From: Anaspis maculata
Lineage: Eukaryota > Arthropoda > Insecta > Coleoptera > Scraptiidae
DNA: 64,000 bases
Assembly (NCBI GenBank): GCA_949128115.1
Contig: OX421961.1
Coordinates: 102,133,863 to 102,197,862 of the forward strand
Direction: 5' to 3'
Shown here: positions 1 to 11,921 of the stretch, piece by piece
Layout: every line of letters starts with the position of its first letter
Position numbering within the stretch: the first letter of the stretch is position 1
The notes under the pieces: generated by a model
Database searches by the model: none
What the model saw: the letters and a program-made list of their open reading frames with translations, nothing else
What the model was told of the DNA's origin: nothing
Made by a program: the position numbers and the translations under genes

Positions 1-120
1 TCCTGTGGTGACAACTAGAGAGCCTGTGACAACCAATCAGAAGGCCCTCTGTCGTGGCAATTGGCAACTACTGAACTTCGTCAAAGTGATCTGGTTCTTA
101 CAAAACTTTTATTCATGTTA

Positions 121-248
121 TATACAGTATGTTCATTAAAAAATTCAATAACGGGAGGCCGTAGACGGATGACAACCTGGCCGTTTTCGGATCGAATGGC
201 CTGCGTCACAGCCTCCCTTTATTGAAGTTTTCAATGAACATACGGTAT
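121..248. repeat. Short TA-flanked foldback element (MITE-like)
   Basis: Both ends read TATAC(A/C)GTATGTTCATT on opposite strands, followed by complementary AATAACGGGAGGC and GCCTCCCTTTATT. The result is a 128-bp imperfect hairpin with a loop of about 50 bases. It has no coding capacity. The TA at each end is compatible with a Tc1/mariner-type target duplication, but the superfamily is inferred. Confidence 0.6.
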
Positions 249-1664
249 AACCTGCTCAGTGGAACACTCCACCCCTGAACATCAACTTGAGAACACAGTT
301 CATATCGTAGACTAGGCTAGGCCCGAAAATTATTCTAGAAAAGCCCCGACTCAGACAATCATAAGCACAAAACATATCCCAAGGACCGTTCGTTCGCAGG
401 ATCAGTACCCATGCACTCTTGGTTGGCGAGCGCGCATACACCAGGTATTCACCACCACAGAAGCCCTCCTAATAAAGCTTTTAACCTACACTAGCGAATT
501 TTGAAGATCATTATAATTCCATTTCCTCATCAGGACTCTAAACAAAATATCCAAGCAGAAAAGTTTCCCTTGAAAGTTGTATGGGAGTTCTTTGAGAAGT
601 TGATTTTTGAAGAAAACTAGACAATAAAGACCTTCAGAATCTTCAGTTTTCAGTTAAAAATCTCGAATAAAAATTTCCAAAACTTCAGAGACTTGGATGT
701 TACTCGAAACACGATGAATCTTAATGATTGGATCTTCGGCGACACATCTAAAACTTAGAACCTTAGACAATTTTCGAAAGACCCATCACAAGCAAAGAAT
801 TTTCCACAATAGATACAATAAACATACCTGGGTATATCGTATCAATTTGCGATTTTTCAGCCAGATTCATTCGCGTGCATCAAGAAGATTGCTATTACTC
901 TTCTAACATTTCAACGAAGCTGGAACATGTCACTTCCGCGATATCGATTCCGATTACCGTCATCATACCCATATGGTTGCCCCAATAATAATATTAATAT
1001 TAATAATGATGCGCGATCGGAGACTCCGGTTAATACAGTGTAGAACTTGTAATTATCACCTACATTATTTATGGCACAAAGCGGTATCGAGGTGGGGCTG
1101 AGGCCCGCCGGATTGGTCGCGCTCTCAGGTAAGTTAAGCAGGTGATACAGACACCAGGACTGTATTATACCACGGACGCGGCATCTCACTGACCAAGTAT
1201 CGGTCCATCCGCATCTTTGGCCGCACGCGATCATCCGAATGACCCTCTAGTAGAGCGCGAAAGAAATTTCGAAAAAAACAATTGCACAAAAAGGAAAAAC
1301 AGAAGAATATAAAATACTGGAGAAAAAGTAAATGTTTGAGGTGTTGTCATAACTTTGTTAATGACAAGGCAAACAATGGTATGGTTTATTGCACATCAAA
1401 TAGAGCATGGCACGGTATCATCGCCGTCGGAATACCATCATCAGAAATTTTCGTCAGATAGTGACGGTGTGTGCGAGTAGTAGTGACAGTTTGTGAGGAT
1501 TGATTTTTTTTTTGAGAAGAATTTGTGGGGCGTTTTTGGAATACACCTACAGAAAAAAAAAAGGAAGAAAGTGAAAGGACTAAAGGATGGTGATGTGTGG
1601 CAGTGATGTGTTGTGGAGGACGTCTTGGTGACCACCTAAATGAATTTGCTGAGGACTCAGCAGC
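249..1664. other. Non-coding stretch upstream of Wnt exon 1, probably promoter and 5' UTR
   Basis: I recognise no protein here. An open frame of 107 codons on the - strand at 911-1234 is somewhat GC-rich but matches no family I know. The last 280 bases before the Wnt start contain homopurine and homopyrimidine runs around 1507-1565. An in-frame TGA at 1650-1652 precedes the Wnt ATG. The transcription start is not identifiable by eye. Confidence 0.4.
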
Positions 1665-1738
1665 ATGCACCCTAGCGGTTTCAGTTGGAGGATCCTCGCA
1701 CTTCTTGTGCACGTCGTGGTGTCCACGCAAATCGCCAG
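1665..1738 (+). CDS. Wnt7: Wnt7-like secreted signalling ligand, coding exon 1 (signal peptide)
   Basis: The ATG at 1665 has A at -3 and is the first after an in-frame TGA at 1650. The exon encodes MHPSGFSWRILALLVHVVV plus a few residues: a short polar/basic start, then a Leu/Val-rich hydrophobic core typical of a signal peptide. It ends ...GCC AG with a donor GTTTGG at 1739. That donor keeps CAG and the +5 G but lacks the usual A at +3. The phase is 2, exactly what the Wnt exon at 63021 needs. Joined, the leader reaches the conserved start of the Wnt domain after the same number of residues as vertebrate WNT7 as I remember it. The assignment to the same gene is inference from phase, strand, length and signal peptide; RNA would settle it. 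No other first-exon candidate stood out in the intervening DNA. Confidence 0.55.
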
Positions 1739-2656
1739 GTTTGGATTTAATACCTATTTAAAACACGGAAAATTTAATTTTTCACGCACGTAGCTAGTAC
1801 AAGCTACAAATTTGGTTAGTTAAATAATTTATTATTATTATTGTAAGATATGTACTAACCAAATATTTTTTTTTAATATTTTCATTTATAAAAGGAGCAT
1901 CAAAGTCGAATTACCGAACTGACTTTACGTATACCTACCTGCAGACTTAAATTTGAATATACGTAGCTACCTACTTTACTCTGGATAATTTGAAGAATTT
2001 TAAACTTCGTTATTAAATTAACAACTAAATTGAAATTCACAAAAAGATGCCCTGAAAGCAAAATTTTACTAAATTTAAACTAACAAGTATTAGGTGTAAA
2101 AAAATATTATGTTATTCTCTTTTCTCTTGGTGTGATTCGCACTTCGCACAATAATAATTTTCCTCATTGGCTTCAGGTAGTCGTTCTTGTGGAATATATT
2201 TTGATATCATATTATTTACACTTGTTCAACTCTATTTTATTTGATTTTTTGTAATTTTTTTATGTCGTCGTTTGATCTTTTTTTGTTCACCGTTTTTATC
2301 GTTCATGTTCATCGTCCTTTCATAGTTTTTCTGGTTTTGTAATGTAAATTACACCGTGAATTAGGTATCTATACAGCGCAAGTTTTCCCCGTTCTAATAA
2401 CAGATCATAGAATAGAGAAAAGTGCAGCAGCCTTTTTCATAAAATCTTCCCTAATTTTTCCAAAATGGTCACACGATTTTTGTTGAAAATTCTGTAATAT
2501 CCAAACAGTTGATCGAATTTCGTGAGTATATTGGTGGTCATTTGGAGAAAACCAACGAAAATCAAAGAAAATGTACCCATTGAAAATAATTACTGTTTGA
2601 TTTTCTCTGAAGAAGTCTCGACGTCTCGAATTGGAGGATAAGTTATAATAAGCAAG

Positions 2657-2780
2657 TACCGTATGATCAAAAACTTTTCTACCTGCGGTAGGCTGTGGCC
2701 TGGTCATTGGCAGGCAAACGAGGCTGATTTTGGCCAGGCCACAGCCTACCGCAAATAGAAAAGTTTTTAATCATACGGTA
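2657..2780. repeat. Short TA-flanked palindromic element
   Basis: The left end TACCGTATGATCAAAAACTT is mirrored at the right end, and the arms continue through CTACCTGCGGTAGGCTGTGG on one side and its near-perfect complement on the other. Total length is 124 bp with arms of about 50 bases. It is non-coding. The overlapping - strand frame at 2405-2707 is an artefact of the left arm. Confidence 0.7.
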
Positions 2781-4374
2781 GAAACAAGAATACTTTTAGA
2801 AAATACTTTTCTCGTTGCCCGGATTTTTGTAATATATTATGCACCTTTCCTTTGTCCTTAAGGACCGAGTTGAATAAAAAAAAATCGGAAATTTTGAAAT
2901 TTGGGGCAATTATTTTTGGATTTTGGAAATGCCAATGGGCTCAAACCAAAGTACATCCTCGTAGCTTTCGAAAAAGAACTGAATGGTAAACTGTCAACGA
3001 ATAAGCCCACAGCGATTGGTTTCGCATCAACGCCTTATTTTACCAATCTAACTCCGTCCTTATAAAAGTATTAGGGTGTCAAGAGTTGACGAAAGATAAT
3101 TTTTCAAGCCTCGCCATACGGAGTAGCGGCGGCTATTTGTGGGTGATTTTTGTGGTTTTTGTTTTTTTTTTGAGCAGCGTTTGCTCGACAGCTGAATCTT
3201 TCCCAAAGAATGATATCTAAATATTTCGGCTCCACAAATCGCATTTGACTTCAGCTGTTATAAACAATTTTTAACAAAACATATATAAGTACCTTCATTT
3301 CCAAGTAAGTACTTACTAGCGGGTTTTAACATGTCAAGTCGCTTAGGCCCAATATTTGAATGTTTGGTTAAGCGCCGATTGGATTTCAGTCTGGTAGCTA
3401 AAATATGTCAAACTACTGGAGCTTATTAGTGGAACGATTTTTTTTTTAAATTTGGAGTTTGCTCTGGTCTCGTATAGACATTCTTATTTTTGAGCTGGAT
3501 CTTATGGTTCTGCCGCCATATTGGAATCTCTCATGAGTTGAACGATAATAAAAGAAATGAAGGAAATCAATTTGAGAATGTGACATGTATTCGGATTAGT
3601 AAGATATCTTGAAAAATTCAGTAGGTATAGTACAAAATGTCAAACTTGATTTCAAAGTAACCCCTTATAGGTCGCATGCGGATGACGTCATCTGACCGTC
3701 CCTAGATTTAGGGGATATTTTCTCACGCTGGCAATGACTAGCAATGGACCTGTTGAAGCGTGATTAAACTTCTCGTCTCGCAATCATGCGATAATCTTAT
3801 AGGTTTGATTGAAAATCTTGTGAAATTGGTTTGGGTACATTGATGGACCCTATAAGTCAGATACCTAACCCTGTAATGCTACCAACCTGCGATCGTTGAG
3901 GACCTAAAGAATGATTACCCTCATACTCTTCTCATGCATGCAAAATTTTGAGCAAATCTGTTGACTGGTTGGATCGGGGAGAGAATTCTAAAAAATCGTT
4001 CCGCTAATTTTGCTTATCACTTATCAGCATACAGGATGATTCAAAAGTATTGGGTCAAAATCATAATACGGTATATGGAATTTTTCATGATGCCCACCAA
4101 AAAAAAATCCTTCCCTGTTTCATTTTCGAAGTTATGAAGGGTTGTAGGTTTTTGAAATTTTCATAGGCTCCTGGATACTAGTCAGGAAAGTTGGAACGCA
4201 TCCTGTGATTTTAAGACCATTTTGACAGTGATGTCCGTTTGTAGGTGTGTATGTATGTGATCTCTCACGATAAATATGTCAAGCCGTTGGCCAATTTAGT
4301 TGAAAGTCGTATAGTCATAAATTCACTCTGGGATGCGATCATTAATTTTTGGCTCTCATCTGTCAGACGTGAGT
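2781..4374. other. Non-coding intron sequence, no gene seen
   Basis: The stretch is AT-rich. A lone TACAGGATGATTCAAAAGTA at 4029 resembles one end of the CAGGGTG-type elements found elsewhere in the window, with no partner end found. A segment at 4160-4200 (CATAGGCTCCTGGATACTAG) recurs at 6838/7956, where a hAT element has split it, so this is an older dispersed repeat. Confidence 0.4.
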
Positions 4375-4743
4375 GTCACTAAAATCGACGGAAGCTGTAT
4401 TCCACGGAACTTGACTAGCAATATGTCATTTGAAAGACCTTGAAAAACTGTATTCCAGACAATTGAAAGTATTCCTCCAACTGCCATTTGTCAATAATTA
4501 AAAAATGTCAAAATTCAAAACTTTGACATTCAATTACCTACTCAAAATTTATCCAGTAGGTTTGTCACTAAAATCGACGGAAGCTGTATTCCACGGAACT
4601 TGACTTGCAATAAGTCATTTGGAAGACCTTGAAAAACTGTCTTCTAGACAATTGAAAGTATTTCTCCAACTGCCATTTGTCAATAATTAAAAAATGTCAA
4701 AATTCAAAACTTTTACATTTAATTACTCAAAATTTGTCCAGTG
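4375..4743. repeat. Tandem duplication, period 189 bp
   Basis: Two head-to-tail copies start with GTCACTAAAATCGACGGAAG at 4375 and 4564. They run in parallel through CCACGGAACTTGACT, ACAATTGAAAGTAT and CTGCCATTTGTCAATAATT to a shared CTCAAAATT(T) end. The copies differ by scattered substitutions. Neither has a credible reading frame. The stretch 4744-5320 that follows has only short overlapping frames in AT-rich DNA, and I see no gene in it. Confidence 0.8.
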
Positions 4744-5320
4744 GATTGTAACCAAATTCGACAGCAACACAAAAACAAAATTGAATGAAGTCCGCAGTAC
4801 CGCAGTTTGAGTTTTCCACCATGTCTCAGTCGGGCGATACGAATTTTTGAACGTTGTCCTGGCCGTTACCACCCCAGGCGGTCGCTTACCCGGATTTTGA
4901 CCAGGACGACCCACGTTTCACTCAGTTGCTCTTTCCTGCTTGGGGATCGACTGTTCTCAAAGAATTCCAACTGATATCGAAAGTAGATTACACTGGGCGT
5001 CGTGCAGGCCAAATGCGACACTGTTTCGACTTTCCAGCAGTGATTTTTTCAAAATGAAACTTACACCTTCCGCGAATTCAAAAAACTGCGCAGAGCAGAG
5101 TTCGACCTGCGGTAAGCCCCACGAAATATTCATTTTAGGTGCAGACTTGCTTTGAGTCATAGTTGAAGAAAAGATTTATTTGAATTTTTTGAATTATTGG
5201 ACTAACGGTTTCCGACTACATTTCAAAAGAAAAATGACTTTTTATCCCACGGACCGATTTCCATAATTTTTTTAAACCAAGAAATCACTGGTTCTTGAGC
5301 TGATTCTTGAATGTTTTTCA

Positions 5321-6602
5321 ACAGTAATATCACAAGTGCTTAGATTTTCACGATAATTTTGGCCTAGCGATCGCGAGTGCTGGTTGTAGCGGACAACTAT
5401 CCCGAGGGAAACGCTTGGCCAAAATTATCTGGGAAAATCTCGAGCACGAGTGATATTTTGGTGATTATTGCAAAAAAGAAGTTCACAGTGACAGCTGTCA
5501 GATTTTGTGGTTTACATCAATTTTATTCCATTGCTATTGACAGTGGGATTTAGATAAGTGAATATTATCCCTGTAGGTCTAATAATCAAGAGCGTTGTAT
5601 GTAATAATCAACAGTAATATCACAAGTGCTTAGATTTTCACGATAATTTTGGTCAGGCGATCGCGAGTGCTGATTGTAGCGATTATTACATACAACGCCC
5701 TTGATTATTAGACCTACAAGGATAATATCCACTTATCTAAATCCCTTTGTCAATAGCAACGGAATAAAATTCATGTAAACAACAAAATCTGACAGCTGTC
5801 ACTTCGGACTTCTTTTATGTAATAATCTTCAAAATATCACTCGTGCTCGAGATTTTCCCAGATAATTTTGGCCAAGCGTTTCCCTCGGGCTGATTGTCCC
5901 TGGATAAATGCCCTCCTCCTACGGAGTCGGGCATTTATCGCTACAATCAGCACTCGCGATCGCCTGACCAAAATTATCGTGAAAATCTAAGCACTTGTGA
6001 TATTACTGTTGATAAATGCCCGACTCCGTAGGAGGAGGGCATTTATCCAGGGACAATCAGCCCGAGGGAAACGCCTGGCCAAAATTATCTGGGAAAATCT
6101 CGAGCACGAGTGATATTTTGAAGATTATTACATAAAAGAAGTCCGAAGTGACAGCTGTCAGATTTTGTTGTTTACATGAATTTTATTCCGTTGCTATCGA
6201 CAGTGGGATTTAGATAAGTGAATATTATCCTTGTAGGTCTAATAATCAAGGGCGTTGTATGTAATAATCAACAGTAATATCACAAGTGCTTAGATTTTCA
6301 CGATAATTTTGGACAGGCCATCGCGAGTGCTGGTTGTAGCGATAAATGCCCGACTCCGTAGGAGGAGGGCATTTATCTAGGGACAACCAGCCCGAGGGAC
6401 ACCGCCTGGCCAAAATTATCTGGGAAAATCTCGAGCACGAGTGATATTTTGGTGATTATTACAAAAAGAAATCCGAAGTGACAGCTGTCAGATTTTGTTG
6501 TTTACATCAATTTTATTCCGTTGCTATTGACAGTGGGATTTAGATAAGTGAATATTATCCTTGTAGGTCTAATAATCAAGGGCGTTGTGTGTAATAATCA
6601 AC
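5321..6602. repeat. Composite array of direct and inverted units built round a nested palindrome
   Basis: Three modules recur. R1 (AGTAATATCACAAGTGCTTA ... GCGAGTGCTG) is forward at about 5321, 5609 and 6268 and inverted at 5942-6012. H is a hairpin (GATAAATGCCCGACTCC ... GGGCATTTATC), inverted at 5905-5941 and forward at 6012 and 6341. R2 (GGCCAAAATTATCTGGGAAA ... CGTTGTATGTAATAATC) is forward at about 5400, 6061 and 6390 and inverted at 5682-5892. R1 and R2 are themselves imperfect reverse complements around H, so each R1-H-R2 core of about 180 bp is a palindrome. A further copy lies at 32095-32325. No coding capacity is visible. Confidence 0.85.
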
Positions 6603-6852
6603 AATATTTTTTCCAATTTTCGGAGAGTTTTCCCAGTTGAGAATGCAAAACTGACCTGGCTTATCGAGGTCGAGCTTAAGTGATAGATCTCAAAATAAAG
6701 CCTTAATTGATGATTTTTACAGAAAGATGTATATTTATTCATAAATTTTTTGGGAAATTATTTTTAAAATGCTGCAAATTTGTTTCAATCGTTCTTTTGA
6801 ATTCCAACTACTCGATGGGACGTCTTGATCAAAGATTTTCATAGGTTCCTGG

Positions 6853-7955
6853 TAGTGTTTCGGACGAGACGAGACGAGACGAGATTATTAAAAAAAGGAT
6901 GGAACAATCTCAATAAATGGGTTAGTGTCTGAAAACACCCTGTAGATAGGAAGAAGCGGCTGAATAAAAACAAAAGTCAATCAGACAAAAATATATGAGT
7001 AATATTATGTAGGTACTTCTTCTTACTACTTCTTCAAAGTTTAATTTCAAATCTGAGTACCTAAGTACCCACCTACAATATCCCCACGACTCTAAAACCT
7101 CTCTGTTAATTAGTTTATTAATTGCCCTATTAGACGATGCTACACCACGTACTGGTAACATCGGTTCTTAGGTTCTTTCCCTTACCTACTATGTATTACC
7201 TACTTCTGATGCACGCTTTCATAGGCCCTCCTATCCTATCCCTATCCCCACCTTACCCTATGTCTCTTTTATTCCGGCTGAACTCTACTAACAAAAACCG
7301 AAAGACTTGAAAAAGACCCAGAGTTTTCCTTGAGATGCACGTACGTACCTAGGTAAACGTTTTTCAACGACATTCGGTTTCGCTAGTGGTCTCGGATAAC
7401 CCAGCTACTTACCACTAGGTATCTATACTAACTGTACTATTTAGTTTACATGCACAATAATACACAGCTATTTTCTTCCTTACCTAAATTCACAATTTCA
7501 TCACTCATTGTGCTGAAGAAGTCACTGAACACTGAACTAATTGGTAAAGTCTGTTTGATTTTTACATTATTCTAGTGTATTGCGATTCTGGTCGCCATCG
7601 GCCGATCGCGGCCTGAATCGCAGCTTACTATATTCATGTAGAAATCAGACAGCCTATACATTATTTGTACTTAACCTAATTACTGGAAGTTACAAGTTGT
7701 GCTCACTTATCACTCGAGCCGACGGGAGGGACGGTCGAGGTCGACGGGATAGAATTTTAGCGTCAGTCGCTTCTACTAGAACTATTTAGATGGCGCTCTT
7801 GGGTTTATCGAGATCTCGATCTCGACGAGATCTCGACATGATAGATCTCGATCTTGACCTTGGAGGTAACAAGTGATCTCGATCTCGATCTCGTCTCGAA
7901 ATCTCGACGAGATCGAGACGAGATCGAGATTTTTCTCGTCTCGTCCGAAACACTA
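6853..7955. mobile_element. Non-autonomous hAT-type DNA transposon, 1103 bp
   Basis: The element begins TAGTGTTTCGGACGAGAC and ends with the exact reverse complement; the inverted repeat is 22 bp. It is flanked on both sides by the 8-bp direct repeat GTTCCTGG (6845-6852 and 7956-7963). An 8-bp duplication with YARNG-type ends is the hAT signature. The interior has no transposase. The right third is low-complexity GATCTCGATCTCG sequence, which produces the spurious Arg/Asp-rich frames there. The insertion splits a dispersed repeat also seen near 4160. Confidence 0.9.
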
Positions 7956-7963
7956 GTTCCTGG

Positions 7964-8827
7964 ATACTAATCGAGAAAGTATTCTTGCGCCACAACAGAT
8001 TTTTTCGACTGTGCCTATTTTCATTCAGGGAAACTAAAACAGTGTCGATCTTGAGGAATGTAGATGCCTGTTTGCTGGACTTTTTCAAAGTTTTCAGTGC
8101 CTGAAGATCCGGGCTTTAGCCATAAATATTGGCTTGATCATCCCATTGTAGTGTATGCTCTTGATGTATTTTTGGTGATTTACCCACCAATAATCAATAA
8201 TCAATCAATAATCAAAATCAAAGTTTAGGAAATAATCTGTCCAACATCTCACGGCAGTCTTGAATGTTCCACATATATCATCACAGCACTCGAAACAGCA
8301 ACAAAAAAGCATTTTTCTCAAAATTATGTCTCAGGACTGGATCTATACTGAAGAAAATGCTCTTTTGAGGCTTTCTCTCGCAAGCGCACTCCTGAGCTTA
8401 TCAGTAACTTTATATTAACATTACACACAAGGCCCAGTATTTTTACTAACTCTACCCTGAATAAAACTTATGACCAAATATCATACCAACGATTGTTGGA
8501 TCAATGTTGTCGATGGCATTTAAATTGCAACCCTTTGCTTGAAGTTGGCCAGAGATATAAATACATACTGGCCCTTACTAAAGAAGCGTTTGGATTGTTC
8601 TACTGATGAAAAAGATGAATTTCTAATGAGAACGAGTGGTCCATCCACGACTTAGATGCAGAATAGCACTAAATTCTATACATTACACGAACAATTTGGA
8701 ATTTGCTATTATAGATAGATACCAAGAAAAAAATCCATATACCATATCCATATACGTTGTAGATATTGTTAGAAAAATGTGACTCCAATTTATTCAAGTT
8801 AAATCAATAACAATCACTATGAGATAA
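7964..8827. other. Intergenic sequence downstream of the SDR gene, no gene seen
   Basis: The sequence is AT-rich with short imperfect repeats such as AATCAATAATCAATCAATAA near 8190. I see no coding or RNA gene. Confidence 0.4.
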
Positions 8828-8833
8828 TTTATT
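8828..8833 (-). terminator. Polyadenylation signal of the SDR gene
   Basis: On the - strand AATAAA lies six bases past the stop codon (TGA at 8842-8840). It is the obvious 3' processing signal for the antisense gene and implies a very short 3' UTR. Confidence 0.6.
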
Positions 8834-8839
8834 CTTTTA

Positions 8840-11800
8840 TCAGTGCAGTGAACCAACAGGTTTGATCATCAACTCGTGAACCTGAAAAGCAAATTCAGAA
8901 TCAAAGACAAATTTTTTTGCGTATACACAAATAATTTTACCTGGACATGTTCCGGCGTCGACAAAACATAAACCACACCATCTGCAATATCTTCGGATTT
9001 CAAAATCGGAACATTATTGCCATAGCGTTGTTTCTTGAATTCCTCGGTAGTTCTCGGATTCAAAGTGGTCAATTCGCTCTCGGTCAAGGCTGGACTGACT
9101 TCCTGAAATATTTAAAAATCTCATTACAAAATCCATCTTCAAGATAGGAAAGAAACCAGATACTCACAGAGACTTTAATTTTGGTTCCTAGCCTGACCAG
9201 CTCTTGCCTTAGAGTCTCGGTCAAAGCTCTGACTGCATGTTTCGAAGCTGGATACACGCTGAGCCCTGTTCCTGGTATGTTGGGCACGATGTGTCCCAAG
9301 ACGCTGCCGATGTGGATGACGTGTCCGTTTATGTTGTTTTCTCGCATGATCTTCACAGCTTCCCTGGTCGCGATGCTCAAGCCCAGAACGTTGAGGTCAA
9401 ACACCGTTTTCCACTCTTCCGTCTTGCCCCCTTCCGTTAGATTGCCCGGTATGCCGATGCCGGCGTTGTTGATCAAAATTGAAACTGGGCCCACATTTTT
9501 GATGGTCCATTCGAAGGCCTTGATGATTTCTTCCTCTTTGCTGAAGTCGGCTTTGACGGCGTAGAGCTTGCCTTTTTTACCCGAGAGCTTCTTTGCTTTT
9601 TCTTCGATCCGTTCCACGCGCCTGGCTACTCCAACCACCTGTGGAACGATATCATTTTTATATTACGCTAAACTTACATTCAGTGTCAGTGATAGCATTT
9701 GACCAAGACCAATGGCCAAACGCTGATAGCCATCGGGGCCAGCCTAGTGGGTTTTCATATGTTAGTTTTTTGAGCCCTATGTTCAACTTGAAAGTAAGAG
9801 GTAGAGTAAGGTGAGAGCAGAGTGGTTTATGTCAAACCTTATATCATGGAGAACAAGAACCACGATAGTGAATATCCGAGACCTTGCTCTCATCGGTCAT
9901 TTCTGGTTTCTGGTACTTTTGAATGGATGTAACTTCATGATACTTTAGCCGATTTGAAACCATTCGTGAGAGAGTTTTGTATACAGATGGCAGAGAAGAG
10001 AAACTTGTCGAAAGTTCTTAGATTCCGAGAGCTCTTTTCCTGGCTTGGTAGTGCTACCACCCGAGCTGTTCGTCACCTGCTTGGAATTTGCATTTGGGAA
10101 ATACAGGTATTCATGAGTTTTAGGATCCAGTTCAATGTCTCATGGCCGAAGTCTTCAATTTGTTCTGTTCTAATGTCATCCAGACCAGCAGCTTTGTTGT
10201 TTGCCATTTGGTTGATTGAGGCTTTCAATTATTCTATCGAGAAAGATTCGCTTAGCGAGTTATTCTCATTCCCAATATCTCGCTGTAGTTTCAATTTGAC
10301 TCATTTACTTTTGGTTTTTCCGTTCCACAGTAGCTGGTGTGCGATTTGGTAAGGTGTTACTTGATAAACATTTTAGGGAAGACTAGCTGGATCGTTGTTG
10401 AGATTCTTGACGAACCTCCAGTCACGTCAACTGCTGCGCTTCATATATCAAGCTATCAATGATATTGCACCATTTTTTTTTCTTTTGGCTAAGGATATAA
10501 CCTGGAGGAGATCTTCGCCAGCTTCGATTGTCTCTTCTGGAAAAGGATTGTCGTCAAATAACTGCTGGGTATTTACCTTACAGATTTTTTGACTCTATGT
10601 TAGGTCCCATAATATAGTTCGTCCTACATCCTCTTGGTATGTGACGTCTTGATATTTTTTTTTGTTAGTGTTACGCAAACTTATCGTAAAACTTTGGATC
10701 AGGTTGTATCTTCATTATTTCCTTGTCCATCTCTTCAGTGAATTGATTCAAGTTTGCACGTTTACAGTTGAATCGTCTTTTGAAAGTTACTTCATTTGGT
10801 TCAACAACTGCTGTGACTCTTCAACTGATTGGTCTGTGTTGTGTCACTGTTAGTGGTGTTTCAACTTGCTTTATTGTTTGCTGTTCGATTTCTTCACTGA
10901 CAAAGATATTGTCCGGATTATAGCCCCGTCTCCATCGTTCACTATCGGAAGATGATGGCAGCTTTGGGTCAAAGATTAACTTGAGGCCTATATGTTCAGC
11001 CTATCTCTGCAATTCTTCCCCATTTATGTCCGTGTCTTGATAACCCCGTTCTGTATTGTGCCAGTTGAAATCACCGATGACGAATTCAATCTTCTGGTTT
11101 CTGTTCATAAAACATGAAATTCGCATTTGATGGTTTATACACTGATGTTATTGTACATGATTTAAGCTCGATTGTGATGAATACGATATCGTTGTTGCTC
11201 ATCATTGTAGTGGAACAAATATTATCATTCGGTTTCGCAAAAATGGCATTGCCATAAGCTCATGAGGTCGATCTATGAGTACCTATTCATTCCTTTTATC
11301 CTTGACATGTGATTAGGTATTAGGACCCTCTATGGGTCTCCTGTGGCATCAAAATGTCACAATCGATTGTTTGCTCAACTCACTCAGAAGCAATTCCTTT
11401 TCTGCAGACAAGCCTCCGATGTTTATTGATGTTAACATTAATTTTATTTTGGTGATTGGTTTTGAAAGAATTTAATTTAATTTTGAAACGCTCATACACT
11501 TATATTTAGCGCAGGGTTTCTTTCGTGTCTCCAACGTCACGTTGAAATTTTCAATAGATGATGATGCAGCATAAGTAAAATATACAAGTTTACAATTTAC
11601 AATATATCTTTTGTTGTTATTTTGTAATTGTTCACCATTTTGGGTTGAACAATAAACATTCTATTCTTCTATTCTATGAATCCAGCATAAGTTGTACTAA
11701 GGGTTATATCATTGCTAATCTGATATAGGTTGACAAAATTACCTTAAGGCCATGCTCCACCAATGCATCCACAATAGCTGCTCCAATTCCGGAACTTGCA

Positions 11801-11850
11801 CCGCTCACTAGCGCGACTTTTCCCACCCATCTTTGCATTGACACGACCAT
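8840..11850 (-). CDS. Classical short-chain dehydrogenase/reductase (DHRS11 / farnesol dehydrogenase-like), four exons
   Basis: Exons on the - strand are 11850-11743, 9638-9168, 9102-8941 and 8881-8840. All junctions are phase 0 with GT-AG introns of 2104, 65 and 59 bp. They give 260 residues, a normal length for a classical SDR. The cofactor motif SGASSGIG is at residues 16-23, Asp67 sits in ADFS, NNAG is at 93-96, and the catalytic set is Asn119, Ser148, Tyr165 and Lys169 (YPASK). All key residues are intact. Arginines after the second strand (GVARR) suggest NADP(H) preference. There is no signal peptide or obvious membrane segment, so a soluble cytosolic NADP-dependent alcohol/carbonyl oxidoreductase is likely. 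In insects this family acts on farnesol, retinoid or steroid-like substrates; the actual substrate cannot be read. The gene lies antisense inside the putative Wnt intron. Exon 2 is preceded by acceptor CCACAG, and exon 4 ends in ...SLH-stop. Confidence 0.92.
9950..11450 (-). pseudogene. Decayed non-LTR retrotransposon (endonuclease plus start of reverse transcriptase) in SDR intron 1
   Basis: On the - strand, in shifting frames, the following appear: [17 protein letters not shown] at about 11440-11370, [11 protein letters not shown] at about 11350, [16 protein letters not shown] near 11090 and YNPDNIFV near 10920. These are apurinic endonuclease-domain landmarks (QET, GDFN, D-IFV). Further on come AGLDD-like and RPISLL-like remnants, ending near 9950 within the reverse transcriptase fingers. 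Stops and frameshifts are frequent and no poly-A or target duplication is visible, so it is an old fragment. The clade is not resolved (jockey/RTE-like). It shares strand with the SDR gene and would be removed by splicing. Confidence 0.75.
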
Positions 11851-11921
11851 TTTTGTTTTTTATTTTATTATAATCCTACTTCGTTTGTATGTAGGTACCA
11901 CCCTACTCTCAACTAGACGAT

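Noticed and set aside
911..1234. 107-codon - strand frame as a gene upstream of Wnt
   Set aside because: No motif, no splice signals or promoter noticed; listed only as part of the upstream region.
7580..8088. Arg/Asp-rich frames on both strands
   Set aside because: They translate the GATCTCG simple-sequence part of the hAT element.
9181..9564. 127-codon + strand frame
   Set aside because: It is the antisense shadow of SDR exon 2, whose catalytic motifs are on the - strand.
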